64,000 bases of DNA, taken from NCBI GenBank assembly GCA_037176725.1, contig JAZBRS010000059.1, forward strand, positions 10,589,001-10,653,000. Direction: 5' to 3'. A program made the translations under genes and the position numbers. Of this stretch, positions 1-10,700 are shown in pieces. This DNA is from Posidonia oceanica. Lineage: Eukaryota > Streptophyta > Magnoliopsida > Alismatales > Posidoniaceae. The notes under the pieces are model-generated. The model did no database searches, was not told where the DNA came from, and saw only the letters and a program-made list of their open reading frames with translations. Numbering within the stretch: the first letter of the stretch is position 1; every line of letters begins with the position of its first letter.

Positions 1-1270
1 TTAGAATATTAATTAGGATTTTTTTAGGATTTATTTTCCTATTAATCAAGATTGTTTTTAGGTTTTCAAGTTTTAGTCTTCTTAGGGTTTCTTCCTTTTT
101 AAGTCTTTTTAAGTTATGTTTTGATTTTTATTTATTGATTTTTCTTGAAGTTTTTAGTTGGATTTTTCTGGTTTGATAGAGTGTTTTCAAGTCTTTCAGA
201 TGTGTTTTTCTCTTCTTTTTAATTAAGTTTTTAACTTGTTTTTCTTATGTTTATTAGGTTAAGTCTTTTGCCTTCTTTAATTACTTGTTTTAGTGTTTGA
301 TTTTTAATTCTCCTTTTTAGGGTTTGTCTTTTAATTCTTCTGATGGGGTTTTTATTTTTGGTGGGTTTTGATTTTATTTTAGCTTTTTCCTTGATTTTTC
401 AGTGTTTTCTTTTGATTTGTTTTGCATTTTTTAGTTTGCATGTTTGGTTTTTCTTTTAACTTGATTTAGTTAAGTTTAAGTTGTTAATAGCTTGTTTAAT
501 ATATTTTTAATTGTTTTTCTTAGGGTTCTGATTTGCTTCTTTCGTGTTTTGAGGTTTTACAGATTTTTATGGGTTTTTGTGGATTTTTGCAAGAGAGGGA
601 AAAGAAAAAGAGAAGGAAGAAAGAAATGGAAAAAAGAGGGAGATAAGAGGAAAAGAGATAGGTTGGAGGAAAACGATTTTTTAAAATTCAGAAAAAGTGT
701 TAAAAATAAAGTAAAAATAGGGATAAGATAGAGGAAGGATAGAAGCACAGAGGGGGCCCACAGCCAGACCAGAAAAAGGATAAGAAAGGGATGAAGAGAG
801 GGATGATAATCAGGAGAGAGAGAGGAGAGAGAAAATGATAATCCCGGAGAGAGAAAAGGATAATTTGGGTGAAAGAGGGTCTTAAAGGTCTTGGAATGGG
901 GTGAAAGTTGGTGAGTGGGTAGTCTAGGGTTTGAAGTGTTGGTTCTAAAGATTTGGTTTGATTCTAAGGAGGTTTTGGAGGGGTTTCGAGATGTAGAAAA
1001 AGGGTAGTTTCACCTAAGTTTTCTAGGGTTTTCAAGGATGGGTTGGGTTTGGAAATTCCTAGGTCTTTGGGTAGGTTTGTTGGGTGGATAGTGGTGGATT
1101 TTCCTATGGATTTTGGTTAGGTTTTGAGGTTGGGAAGGGGGGTAAAGGTTTTGGTCAAAACAGACTGATTTTGAAGGGTAGAGAGGAGGGTTAGGGTTTG
1201 GTTGGGGTTTGATCCAGCAATCACCAAGAGGGTTCCAAGGGTCCGGGCCTGCCAAGATGGGGTGTCAACA
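1..1270 (-). repeat. 3' LTR of element A, U3 part only
   Basis: This segment matches 22433-23702 base for base except at four places (near 846, 1133, 1152 and 1262). It ends at TGTCAACA, the complement of the LTR start TGTTGACA. On the plus strand it is T-rich, then purine-rich. Short reading frames here recur at the same offset in the other LTR and are not genes. Confidence 0.95.
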
Positions 1271-1338
1271 GATGCCCCTCCCTGAGCGAGGGCAAGCGGA
1301 GCGCGGCCGCTGCTCAGGGTTGACAAGACACCCCATCT
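1255..1338. promoter_or_regulatory. Stem-loop spanning the PPT/3'-LTR junction (element A)
   Basis: AGATGGGGTGTC (1255-1266, inside the LTR) is a perfect complement of GACACCCCATCT (1327-1338). CCCTGAGC (1280-1287) is a perfect complement of GCTCAGGG (1312-1319). The PPT and LTR start therefore lie on one side of a nested stem. The same 12-bp and 8-bp stems occur in element D, and the 8-bp stem occurs in B. The role is unknown; it could affect PPT use or 3'-end formation of the RNA. Confidence 0.6.
1271..1283 (-). other. Polypurine tract of element A
   Basis: Read on the minus strand this is AGGGAGGGGCATC, directly followed by the LTR start TGTTGACA. It is the expected primer for plus-strand DNA synthesis. 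The same tract adjoins the LTRs at 58226 (element D) and 37308 (element B). Confidence 0.9.
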
Positions 1339-1849
1339 GACCGGCGGGAGCAGCGGGTTGCTATGGGCGTGAACTACTTATTCGGCGGATGCACCGAAGA
1401 TCGTAGCCCGTTGCCGCAATGCAAGATGCCTGTGCAGATGGATGCTGTGCTGTGTGTATGCATGCTGATGCAAATGCCATGCAAGAGTTAGTATAAAAGT
1501 TAGTGCAGCTATAAGAAAATGCTGATGCCGTGCAAGTGATACTGATGATGCTAAAGTGATATGCAGTGCTAGCTAAGAAAGTGCTGAGATGGTGCAAAAA
1601 ATGATAAAAAGGCACGATGTGGTGCGAATATCCGGCAAGGAGGCCAGACTTGCACGACAAAGCGAAGGAAAACAGGGTGTAGCTGGTCCCCGCCCGGGGA
1701 GCAAGCTAGCAGAGAGAAGAGAAGGGGCGCGAGGGGAGAGAGGCCAACTCTCCTATCACAGAAAGGGGGTGCGTGACTTTGTCTTCCTGGGACAAGGTCA
1801 CGCCGAAAAGGAGAAAAAAAATGATAAGGTGACGGGCTTATCGTCCGGA

Positions 1850-2732
1850 TAGTTTACGGTCCTATCAACCGGGAGTGACAGTTTACGGTCCTGTCAACCG
1901 GAGGCAGTTGTGAGTGATAGTTACTGGATATCAGCCGTATAACATGGTTGTGGGATAGTTTACAGTCCTATCAACTGGCGGATAGTTTACAGACCTATCA
2001 ACTGGCGGATAGTTTACAGACCTATCAACTGGAAGCCACAAACCATGAGGGATAGTTACTGGATATCAGCCATATAACGCAATGCCGGATAGTTTACAGT
2101 CTATCATCTGGAGCGACAGTTTACGGTCCTGTCAACCGACGGATAGTTTACAGACCTATCAACTGGAGGATAGTTTACAGTCCTATCAACTGGAAAACGG
2201 CATTGCGAGAGACAGTTACTGGATGTCAGCCGTATAACATGATTGCGCATGGTAGTTTACAGTCCTACCAACTGGCGGATAGTTTACAGACCTATCAACT
2301 GGAGCGACAGTTTACGGTCCTGTCAACCGGCGGATAGTTTACAGACCTATCAACTGGAAACGCGCAATGATGAGGGATAGTTACTAGATATCAGCCGTAT
2401 AATGCAATTGCTAGTGATAGTTTAGGAATATCAGCCTAACGACAGTTTACGGTCCTGTCAACCGGTGGATAGTTTACAGACCTATCAACTGGAGGATAGT
2501 TTACAGACCTATCAACTGGAAACCGCAATTGCAAGGGACAGTTACTGGATGTCAGCCGTATAACGTAATTGCACGCGATAGTTTACAGACCTATCAACTA
2601 GAGCGACAGTTTACGGTCCTGTCAACCGGTGGATAGTTTACAGACCTATCAACTGGAAAAGTGCAATTACGAGGGACAGTTACTGGATGTTAGCCGTATA
2701 ACACAACTACGGGCCGACCATGGATCGACCAG
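1850..2732. repeat. Short repeats built on GATAGTTTACAGACCTATC
   Basis: Units of roughly 24-27 bp contain an internal inverted repeat (GATAG...CTATC) followed by AACTGG or AACCGG. They are interleaved with longer segments containing GGATATCAGCCGTATAAC, giving an irregular higher-order pattern. The same core (GATAGTT...CTATCAGCCCG) recurs in element D at 59130-59385. Confidence 0.8.
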
Positions 2733-2734
2733 AA

Positions 2735-2932
2735 GATAGTTTAGGAATATCAGCCTGAGATAGTTTCGGATATCAGCCTAGCACGAGTGATTGATAGATG
2801 ATAGTTTAGGAATATCAGCCTGAGATAGTTTCGGATATCAGCCTAGCACGAGTGATTGATAGATGATAGTTTAGGAATATCAGCCTGAGATAGTTTCGGA
2901 TATCAGCCTAGCACGAGTGATTGATTGATTGA
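2735..2932. repeat. 65-bp tandem repeat, three copies
   Basis: The segment TAGTTTCGGATATCAGCC recurs at 2761, 2826 and 2891, exactly 65 bp apart. The copies are nearly identical, so the amplification looks recent. Confidence 0.85.
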
Positions 2933-2994
2933 TAAGAGGAGGCAAGATCATGATGAGAATGATAAGATATCGGACTTATCGGCCGGCAAAGAGG

Positions 2995-3690
2995 GGATGA
3001 GATAATGATGAGAAGTTGATCTAAAGAGGGGGATGAGATCATGATGAGAAGTTAATCTAAAGAGGGGGATGAGATCATGATGAGAAATTAAGCTAAAGAG
3101 GGGGGTGAGATCATGATGAGAAATTAAACTAAAGAGGGGGGTGAGATCATGATGAGAAATTAAGCTAAAGAGGGGGATGAGATCATGATGAGAAATTAAT
3201 CTAAAGAGGGGGATGAGATCATGATGAGAAATTAAGCTAAAGAGGGGGGGAGATCATGATGAGAAATTAAGCTAAAGAGGGGGATGAGATCATGATGAGA
3301 AATTAATCTAAAGAGGGGGATGAGATCATGATGAGAAATTAAGCTAAAGAGGGGGGTGAGATCATGATGAGAAATTAAGCTAAAGAGGGGGGTGAGATCA
3401 TGATGAGAAATTAAGCTAAAGAGGGGGATGAGATCATGATGAGAAATTAATCTAAAGAGGGGGATGAGATCATGATGAGAAATTAATCTAAAGAGGGGGA
3501 TGAGATCATGATGAGAATTTAAGCTAAAGAGGGGGGTGAGATCATGATGAGAAATTAAGCTAAAGAGGGGGGTGAGATCATGATGAGAAATTAAGCTAAA
3601 GAGGGGGATGAGATCATGATGAGAAATTAATCTAAAGAGGGGGGTGAGATCATGATGAGAAATTAAGCTAAAGAGGGGATGAGGGAATGA
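2995..3690. repeat. 36-bp tandem array, about 19 copies
   Basis: The unit carries GATGAGATCATGATGAGAA followed by ATTAAGCTAAAGAGGGG. The unit length is a multiple of three, so an artefactual minus-strand reading frame with a 12-residue repeat runs through it. Two unit variants alternate irregularly (AAGCTAA or AATCTAA; GGGATG or GGGGTG). Confidence 0.9.
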
Positions 3691-3949
3691 TGAGAATGAT
3701 AAGATATCGGACTTATCGGTCGGCAAAGAAGGGATAAGGGAATGATGAGAAGAAATCATCCCATGACGCCAGGAACGTCATAGGGGAAAGAGGGAAAGAA
3801 TGATACCAAGGGGCGATCAAAAGATGCCCCTGGTGTCGGGATGACACCAGGGGTTGGCCAGCACGTCCTTGGCATCGAAAGCAGAGAGTGATGACAAGAG
3901 TGTCGTGCTTGTCAGACGAGTAGTTTGGGGTACCAGCCCGCAAGGGACT

Positions 3950-4760
3950 CAACTGAGGGCGATCAGCTGGGGACTCAGCTGGGGATGACCAGCCGAGAAG
4001 AGTGTCAGGTTGACGGACCTTTCGCCGAGCAGTTAGGGGTGCCAGCCCGCAAGGGACTCAGCTGAGGGCGATCAGCTGGGGACTCAGCTAGGGATGACCA
4101 GCCGAGAAGAGTGTCAGGTTGACGGACCTTTCGCCGAGCAGTTTGGGGTGCCAGCCCGCTGAGATAATGATCCAGCTGGGGGCGACCAACTGGGGACTCG
4201 ACTGGGGATGACTAGCCGAGAAGAGTGTCAGGTTGACGGACCTTTCGCCGAGCAGTTTGGGGTGCCAGCCCGCAAGGGACTTAGCTGAGGGCGATCAGCT
4301 GGGGACTCAGCTGGGGACGACCAGCCGAGAAGAGTGTCAGGTTGACGGACCTTTCGCCGAGCAGTTTGGGGTGCCAGCCCGCAGAGATAATGATCCAGCT
4401 GGGGGCGACCAACTGGGGACTCGACTGGGGATGACCAGCCAAGAAGAGTGTCAGGTTGACGGACCTTTCGCCGAGCAGTTTGGGGTGCCAGCCCGCAAGG
4501 GACTCAACTGAGGGCGATCAGCTGGGGACTCAGCTGGGGACGACCAGCCGAGAAGAGTGTCAGGTTGACGGACCTTTCGCCGAGCAGTTTGGGGTGCCAG
4601 CCCGCAGAGATAATGATCCAGCTGGGGGCGACCAACTGGGGACTCGACTGGGGATGACCAGTCGAGAAGAGTGTCAGGTTGACGGACCTTTCGCCGAGCA
4701 GTTTGGGGTGCCAGCCCGCAGAGATAATGACCCAGCTGGGGGCGACCAACTAGGGATGCC
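3950..4760. repeat. 109/114-bp alternating higher-order array (223-bp period)
   Basis: The anchor AGTGTCAGGTTGACGG occurs at 4001, 4110, 4224, 4333, 4447, 4556 and 4670. The spacings are 109, 114, 109, 114, 109 and 114 bp, a dimeric higher-order repeat. Each unit contains the motif GCAGTTTGGGGTGCCAGCCC (with small variation), which is also found in the 3' regions of elements B and D. Confidence 0.9.
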
Positions 4761-5029
4761 GGACGGCGGAGCTTGGTGTCGCGGGCCTGCAGATGCTCTG
4801 GGCTCCGGATTGGGTGCTGAGGACTTCGTCGCGTTGGGATGTCTGCGAGTCTGATTAGGGGGCCCAAGATAATGATGATGATGATATGCAATGCAGCAAA
4901 GAGTCTTGATGTGCAAGCAGAAAGCAGAAATAGTTTCCATTGATAAGGCTTGGTGAGTACAATGCCTGTGGCAGGCCAGAAATGTACAGCACAATTTGAA
5001 AGAAGACCACATGATGGTCGCACAAGGGC

Positions 5030-6370
5030 CTAGTCAACCCGGGCCTTCTTTGGCTGCCTGGAGTCGGGGAATAAGGGGCCGCCTGGCGGAATTTCAGTGA
5101 TCGGCCAGAGCTGTCGGACTTCGGCTTCATACTCGGGGGTGCATCCTATACCTCTCACAGCTGCAACGTCTGTAGATTGAACCCCATGCTGCATCAGACT
5201 AGCAAGCTTCTTGGTTGGGGCAGTGGTGCTGAGAGGATAAGTCTGTAGAAGCTCGGGCGCTGTACTATCAATGAAGGTGCCCTGCTGGAAGCTGAACTGG
5301 CGCATGACCCTGATTAGATGGTACTCTACGCCTTCTGTGAAGCCTGGAAGAATGATCAGCCGCGTGTCACGCACGCTGAAGAAGATTGTGAATGGCTCTG
5401 CTGCAAAGGGAACGATGCGCCAAATTACAGCGTCGTCAGTCAGTGCTGACAGCCTCTCGTACTCTTCTTTGACACTCTTGTCTGCTCTGGTACGGGCGCT
5501 GCTGCAGTAGGCTTCGAAGGCGTGCACTTGAGGGCGCAGGAAGTTCATCTCTAAGTGCGCGGTCAGCCAGACTTGTATGAGTGCTCCGCAACCGTGGAAG
5601 TGGCGGCAGCGATGGGAAATGCTGTCCAGCCCGCGATAAGTCTCTGCCAAGACAACTGGTACCAGATCTATGTGCTGGGTCACCACAGCTAATGCAATCT
5701 CTGCGACTTCGATGGCCACTGTCAGTCGGCCATGAGTAAAGATTAGTTCGCCCAGAAAGCGGATGACGAATCCTTGGAGCCACAGCTCATCTCCGAGGTC
5801 AGCGCGCTTGTTCAAGATATCATCAAAGTATGCAAGGCGAAGCATAGGCTCTGGTCCACTGGTGCAGATTAGGTTCTGTTGGCAGGCTTGAGTGGAGAGC
5901 CCAGTCAGTTGGTTCAGAACCCGGAGATATCCGTCGCGCCTCATGAAAACAGGCGGCCCCAAGATCTTTGAAAAGCCGCATATCCGACGCACCTCTTCCA
6001 GTGTAGGTGTCAGCTCAGTTTTGTTGAAACGGAAGACATGGTGCGCCGGCTTCCAGAATCTCGCGGCGGCGCACAGAAGGTGGCGGCTGACCTCCACATC
6101 AGCAGCCTTTAGCAGCTTGGTTGGTATGCCCCACAGGCGCAGCTTTTCACAGTCTTGTAGAGTGAGCCTGCTGATCCATTCTCGCAGGGCTTCTGAGCAG
6201 TGTGCAGGGGTTAGCAGAGTAGGAAAGCCCATTACGTTGATTGCAGAGGGACAGGCAGATAGTTGCAGAAGCTTGAAAGTACCTGGCATCAACAAACAGT
6301 CAGACCTCGCAGGCATATAATCTTTGACAACAAGCAGAAGCTGAGACTGAAAATGTAGTTCCATATGCAT
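5030..6370 (-). CDS. 3' ORF of element A: DUF7745 / plant-mobile-domain (aminotransferase-like) type protein
   Basis: The intact frame is 446 codons from an ATG at 6370. An internal ATG at 6232 (start MGFPTLLTP) gives about 400 residues and matches the start of the homologous ORF in element B (33140), so 6232 is the more likely start. The pattern FWKPAHHVFRF...ELTPTLEEVRRICGF resembles, from memory, the N-terminal part of plant DUF7745/PMD-like proteins; no catalytic residues are recognised. The ORF is sense to gag-pol and lies 1.4 kb after integrase, where env sits in retroviruses. A splice-acceptor-like GATGCCAG|GTACTT lies at 6283-6284. The C-terminus is basic (QPKKARVD). PMD proteins are known in plant nuclear silencing and inside transposons; the role here is unknown. 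Confidence 0.7.
   Translation of the reverse strand: MHMELHFQSQLLLVVKDYMPARSDCLLMPGTFKLLQLSACPSAINVMGFPTLLTPAHCSEALREWISRLTLQDCEKLRLWGIPTKLLKAADVEVSRHLLCAAARFWKPAHHVFRFNKTELTPTLEEVRRICGFSKILGPPVFMRRDGYLRVLNQLTGLSTQACQQNLICTSGPEPMLRLAYFDDILNKRADLGDELWLQGFVIRFLGELIFTHGRLTVAIEVAEIALAVVTQHIDLVPVVLAETYRGLDSISHRCRHFHGCGALIQVWLTAHLEMNFLRPQVHAFEAYCSSARTRADKSVKEEYERLSALTDDAVIWRIVPFAAEPFTIFFSVRDTRLIILPGFTEGVEYHLIRVMRQFSFQQGTFIDSTAPELLQTYPLSTTAPTKKLASLMQHGVQSTDVAAVRGIGCTPEYEAEVRQLWPITEIPPGGPLFPDSRQPKKARVD
6283..6284 (-). promoter_or_regulatory. Possible 3' splice site before the DUF7745/PMD-type ORF of A
   Basis: On the minus strand the sequence reads ...TTTGTTGATGCCAG|GTACTTTC, 51 nt before the ATG at 6232. 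The equivalent place in element B (33093-33094) reads GATTACAG|GTACTTGAGG, 45 nt before its ATG. Two diverged copies both keep AG|GTACTT there although the sequence upstream of the AG differs. Confidence 0.4.
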
Positions 6371-7740
6371 TCAGCAGTTGATAACAGAACATAGCAATTA
6401 AGCACAAATGAACAAAGGGAATTGGCAGCAGTCCGGCGAATGCGGGGGCGAGGGCCGGCAGGAGATCTGGACCGGCGTAGCTTGAATGTCGTCGATGCGC
6501 TCTGCTGGGGAGGAGTACTGTCTCAGGGCCGAAGCGCGTTGCAGAGCGGGAGAGATTGTTGGAAGAGGAAAGGAAAGAAAGAAGATGCATGAATGCAAGA
6601 TGCTAGTGATATGCTTATGAGGATGAATATTATTGGACGAATGAGTATGCTTGAATGGATGGATATGCTTGGGTGGATGGGTATGCTTGAGTGCCCTCAG
6701 CGTACGGAGTGCTTTGGTGCCTGCTGCAGAGGAAGGGAGTGGTCCTTGACTCACTGGGCCCTACTCAGACTCTCGGCTTATTGGTGGCGCTCCGGAACAG
6801 GTTGTTGGCATTATACAGGTGGTGATGTGGTGAGGACAGGCTACTGGCTGCACTCTCAGGACCTACACCTATTCTTTCAGCTCTCTTTTTTTGAAAGGTT
6901 TCTCCCTCATAGGTATGCAGTCTTTCTCTGCCCCTAGCTAGGAGAAGGTATGTGTTTGCTCTTGGGAGGATGTGGTAGACCCCTTTTCCAGGCTTGACAT
7001 GCTGGGGATCTCTAGTAAAGTATGGGGATAACGGTGCCTGTGTTTTTTTTTTTTTGGGCTACCTTTGCCTTTTTCTTCTTCTTTTTTTTTTTTTTGTTTT
7101 GCTTGCTTTTCTCCTTTTTTGTTTTTGTTTTTGTTCTATCTCTTTTTTTCTTTTTTTGCTTGATCTTTTTTCTCTTTCTTTTTTTTTTTCAGGCTTTTGC
7201 TATCCCCATTCTGGTGGCAAAAGAAGGGTGCTTGAATTGTAATGGATTTAGGCTTTGGGTCTGCTGTGTGATGGGTAGAAGGAGCAGGGTTAGACTGCAC
7301 ACCCCTATCTCTAGGGCCGGCTTCTGTCTTCGTCTTCTGTTCCTTGGAGGTGCCCAAACCTAGATGTCTATTCTCACTTCTCTCTTTTTTTTTTTTTTTT
7401 TTTTCAAGCTCACATCCTAACATTTTTTCTCCCTCAGAGGTATATGTCCTTGTGAGATTGGGCAGTTCGCCTGTCCTTATTGGTGGTGGCTCCCTCACTC
7501 GCTAAGGCATCTAAGTAGTGTCAGGTGAGGCAGGATGACTCTTTCCAGAGCAGGCAAGCACTTCCGGTTGTCATCACCGGGCTGAAGATGCGATGTTTGA
7601 GAGGACGACGATGATGATTTGAAAAGAAAGAATGCAAGAGTTGAATGGATGACGATGATGATTTGAAGTAGAGTTGAAGTAAGAAGGCGAGAATGCAAGT
7701 GCAGGTGGGAGAAGGGCATCTGCAACGGGGCCACTTTCGG
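6371..7740 (-). other. Spacer between integrase and the 3' ORF of A
   Basis: No credible gene. On the plus strand it contains long T and CT tracts (7040-7200, 7380-7405), which are purine-rich in the element's own direction, plus short GAT/GAATG-rich simple sequence (6600-6700, 7580-7650). The matching spacer in B is 31632-33092 and also holds a purine-rich stretch (32215-32335). Confidence 0.7.
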
Positions 7741-10700
7741 CTACTGATAGTATTTCTTCAGATAGCAGAGGTTGACGGGCTCAGACTGCTCGACCTGGTC
7801 CATATCCTCAAGAGTTACAGCGCCTCCCGAAAAGATCTGCTTGACCACAAAGGGGCCACGCCAATTGGGTCGGAATTTCCCTCGACCGTCAGGCAAATGA
7901 ATGGCGCGCAAGACAAGGTCCCTTGGCTGGAAGCTTCTGGGCTGGACCTTCTTCAAGAATGCTCTGGCCATCCGCTTCTGATAGCAGTGAGCGTTGTGCA
8001 TAGCTTGCAATCTACGCTCATCAATCAGGTTCAGTTGGACGCAGCGGTCTTCGACCCATTCTGCTTCTTCCAACTCAGCTTCCCGTAGGATCCGTAGGGA
8101 GGGAATCTCCACTTCAACAGGTAACACCGCTTCCATGCCGTACACCAGAGAGTACGGGGTGGCTCCTGTAGAGGTCCGGATTGATGTCCTGTACGCCTAG
8201 AGCGCGTACGGGAGCTTGTCGTGCCAATCCTTGTGGATTTCTGCCATTTTCTTCAGGATCTTGACAATGTTCTTGTTTGCAGATTCCACTTCTCCGTTCA
8301 TCTGTGGCCGGTAGGGCGAGGATCGATGGTGCTTGATCTTGAGACTTTGCAGGTATTCTTCGATCCTTTTGGCAATGAAGTTTGAGCCGTTATCAGAGAC
8401 GACAGAGTGCGGGACCCCATATCGGGCAACGATATTGTTTCTGATAAATTTTTCTGTTGCCGCAGCGGTGACTGTCCTGTAAGAGGCTACTTCCACCCAC
8501 TTGGTAAAGTAATCGATCGCTACCAGAATGTAACGATGACCATTTGAAGCAGCAGGGTGGATGGCGCCGATGACATCGATCCCCCAGGTGGAGAAAGGCC
8601 ATGGCGAAGACATGTTGTGCAGCTGATGCGGAGGGGCTCTGATGAAGTTACCATGAATCTGACAGTTGTGGCATCTACGCACGAACCGGCAGCAGTCGGC
8701 TTCCATGGTCTGCCAGAAATAACCTTGCAGCATGATCTTCTTGGCCAGGAGGACGCCGTTCATGTGTGGGCCACAGGTCCCCGCATGCACTTGAAGCATC
8801 AGCGTGTCAGCCTCCGATTTGTTCAGGCAGCGCAGTAGCATCTGATTGTATGACCTTCTGTACAGCTGTCCGGCCCCTAGCACATACTTTGACGCCAGAC
8901 GCGCCAAAGTCCTCTTGTCTGTTGCCGTGGTATCAGGAGGAAAGCTACCAGACTCCAGGAAGGATTTTATGTCTTGATACCAGGGCTGCCCCTCTACGGG
9001 ATCCGCTTCCTCTATGCTCAGGCAATATGCAGGCTGTTCAATGCGAGTGACTGATACATCCACAGTGCTGTCTTCTGAAATGGTGAGGCAGGATGCCAGA
9101 GTTGCTAGTGCGTCTGCATACGCGTTCTTTGCTCTGTTCAGGTACGTGAAGCGGATGCTCTTGAATTTTTCCATCAGCCTCAGCAGGTGTTCGTGATACG
9201 GCACAAGCTTGGGATCTTTTGTCTTCCAATCGCCGTTCACTTGAGAAATCACCAGTATGGCATCGCCGTGCACATGCAGCTTCTGTGCCTCATGCTTGAG
9301 GGCGACTTTCAACCCCAGGATGCACGCTTCGTACTCTGCTTCGTTGTTTGTGCAGGTGAAAGTCAGCTTCCTTGCGAAAGGAGTCATCTGTCCTTGGGGC
9401 GTGGTCAGCACTGCGCCTACGCCTCGGCCCTTCTTGTTGACTGCACCATCAAAGTAGAGCTGCCATTCCTCTGACTCTTTAGGATCTTTCTGCTCGGAGT
9501 CCTCCATTGCAAAGAGAATGTCTTCATCAGGAAACTGCGTCTGGAGGGGCTGGTATTCAGGCAGAGGGAGGTCAGCAAGATGGTCTGCCATTGCTTGACC
9601 CTTCATGGACTTCTGTGTGACAAAGGTGATGTCGTACTGAGACAATAACACCTGCCACTTGGCACATCTGCCCACCATGGCCGGCTTCTGAAAGAGGAAC
9701 TTGATAGGATCATGCCGGCATAAGAGCTGCACTGGGTATGCCATCAGGTAGTGCCTCAGCTTCTGTGCAGCCCAGACAAGTGACAAGCAAGTCTTCTCTA
9801 GTGTACTGTACCTGGCTTCGCATTCATTAAATTTCTTGCTCAGGTAGTAGATGGCGCGCTCCTTTCTACCAGATTCGTCATGCTGGCCCAAGACGGCGCC
9901 CATGGAATGCTGCGTGGTAGAAAGGTAGAGAAGCAAGGGTCTCCCCGGCATGGGCGGGACCAGGACAGGAGGCTTGATCAGCAGCTGCTTGATCTTGGCA
10001 AATGCAGCTTGACACTCCTCGCTCCAGTGAATCTGCGCATTCTTCCTCAAGAGCTTGAAAATGGGTTCACAGATGGGCGTAAGCTGTGCAATGAAGCGAC
10101 TGATAAATTGTAAACGCCCAACCAGACTTCTGACTTCTTTTTCGGTCCTGGGGGGTGGCATGTCCACGATGGCTTGTGCTTTCAACGGGTCCACCTCAAT
10201 CCCCCTTTGGCTAACAATGTAGCCGAGCAATTTGCCAGAAGATACCCCGAATACGCACTTCTTGGGATTCAGGCGCAGCTTGTACTTCCGTAGACGGTCA
10301 AAGAGCTTTCTGAGACAGGCAAGATGATCCTCGGGCTCTTTGGTTTTGGCAATCATATCGTCTACATAGACCTCCACTTCTTGGTGCATGAGGTCATGGA
10401 ATAGCGCAGTCATGGCCCTCTGATAGGTTGCACCAGCATTCTTCAGGCCGAACGGCATGACTTGGTAGCAGAAGACTCCCCAAGGGGTGATGAATGAAGT
10501 CTTTTCCATGTCTTCTTCTGCCATCTTGATCTGATTGTATCCAGAGAAGCCGTCCATGAAGGAGAGCATTTTGTGGCCCGCTGTATTGTCGACTAGGACG
10601 TCAATGTGGGGCAATGGAAAGTTGTCCTTGGGACTCGCCTTGTTCAGGTCCCTGTAGTCGATGCAGATTCGGATTCGGCCATCCTTCTTGGGCACAGGTA

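Larger units (their letters stand above)
1339..5029 (-). other. 3' non-coding region of element A
   Basis: This 3.7-kb stretch between the 3' ORF and the PPT has no credible gene. The first 500 bp (1339-1854) is mostly unique, with part of it also found after the PPT of element D (58295-58380). Most of the remainder is tandem repeats, described separately. Reading frames such as those at 3232-3759 and 4451-5023 exist only because repeat units lack stops. Confidence 0.8.

Noticed and set aside
492..748. Identical short frames here and at 22924-23180
   Set aside because: They lie in matching parts of the two LTRs of A and are low-complexity.
1850..3690. Regularly spaced repeats that might suggest a CRISPR array
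   Set aside because: Spacers are themselves repeated, no cas genes occur, and the context is a plant retrotransposon.
3232..3759. 175-codon minus-strand frame with a repeated ISHHDL motif
   Set aside because: It is a translation of the 36-bp tandem array; unit length divisible by three keeps it open.
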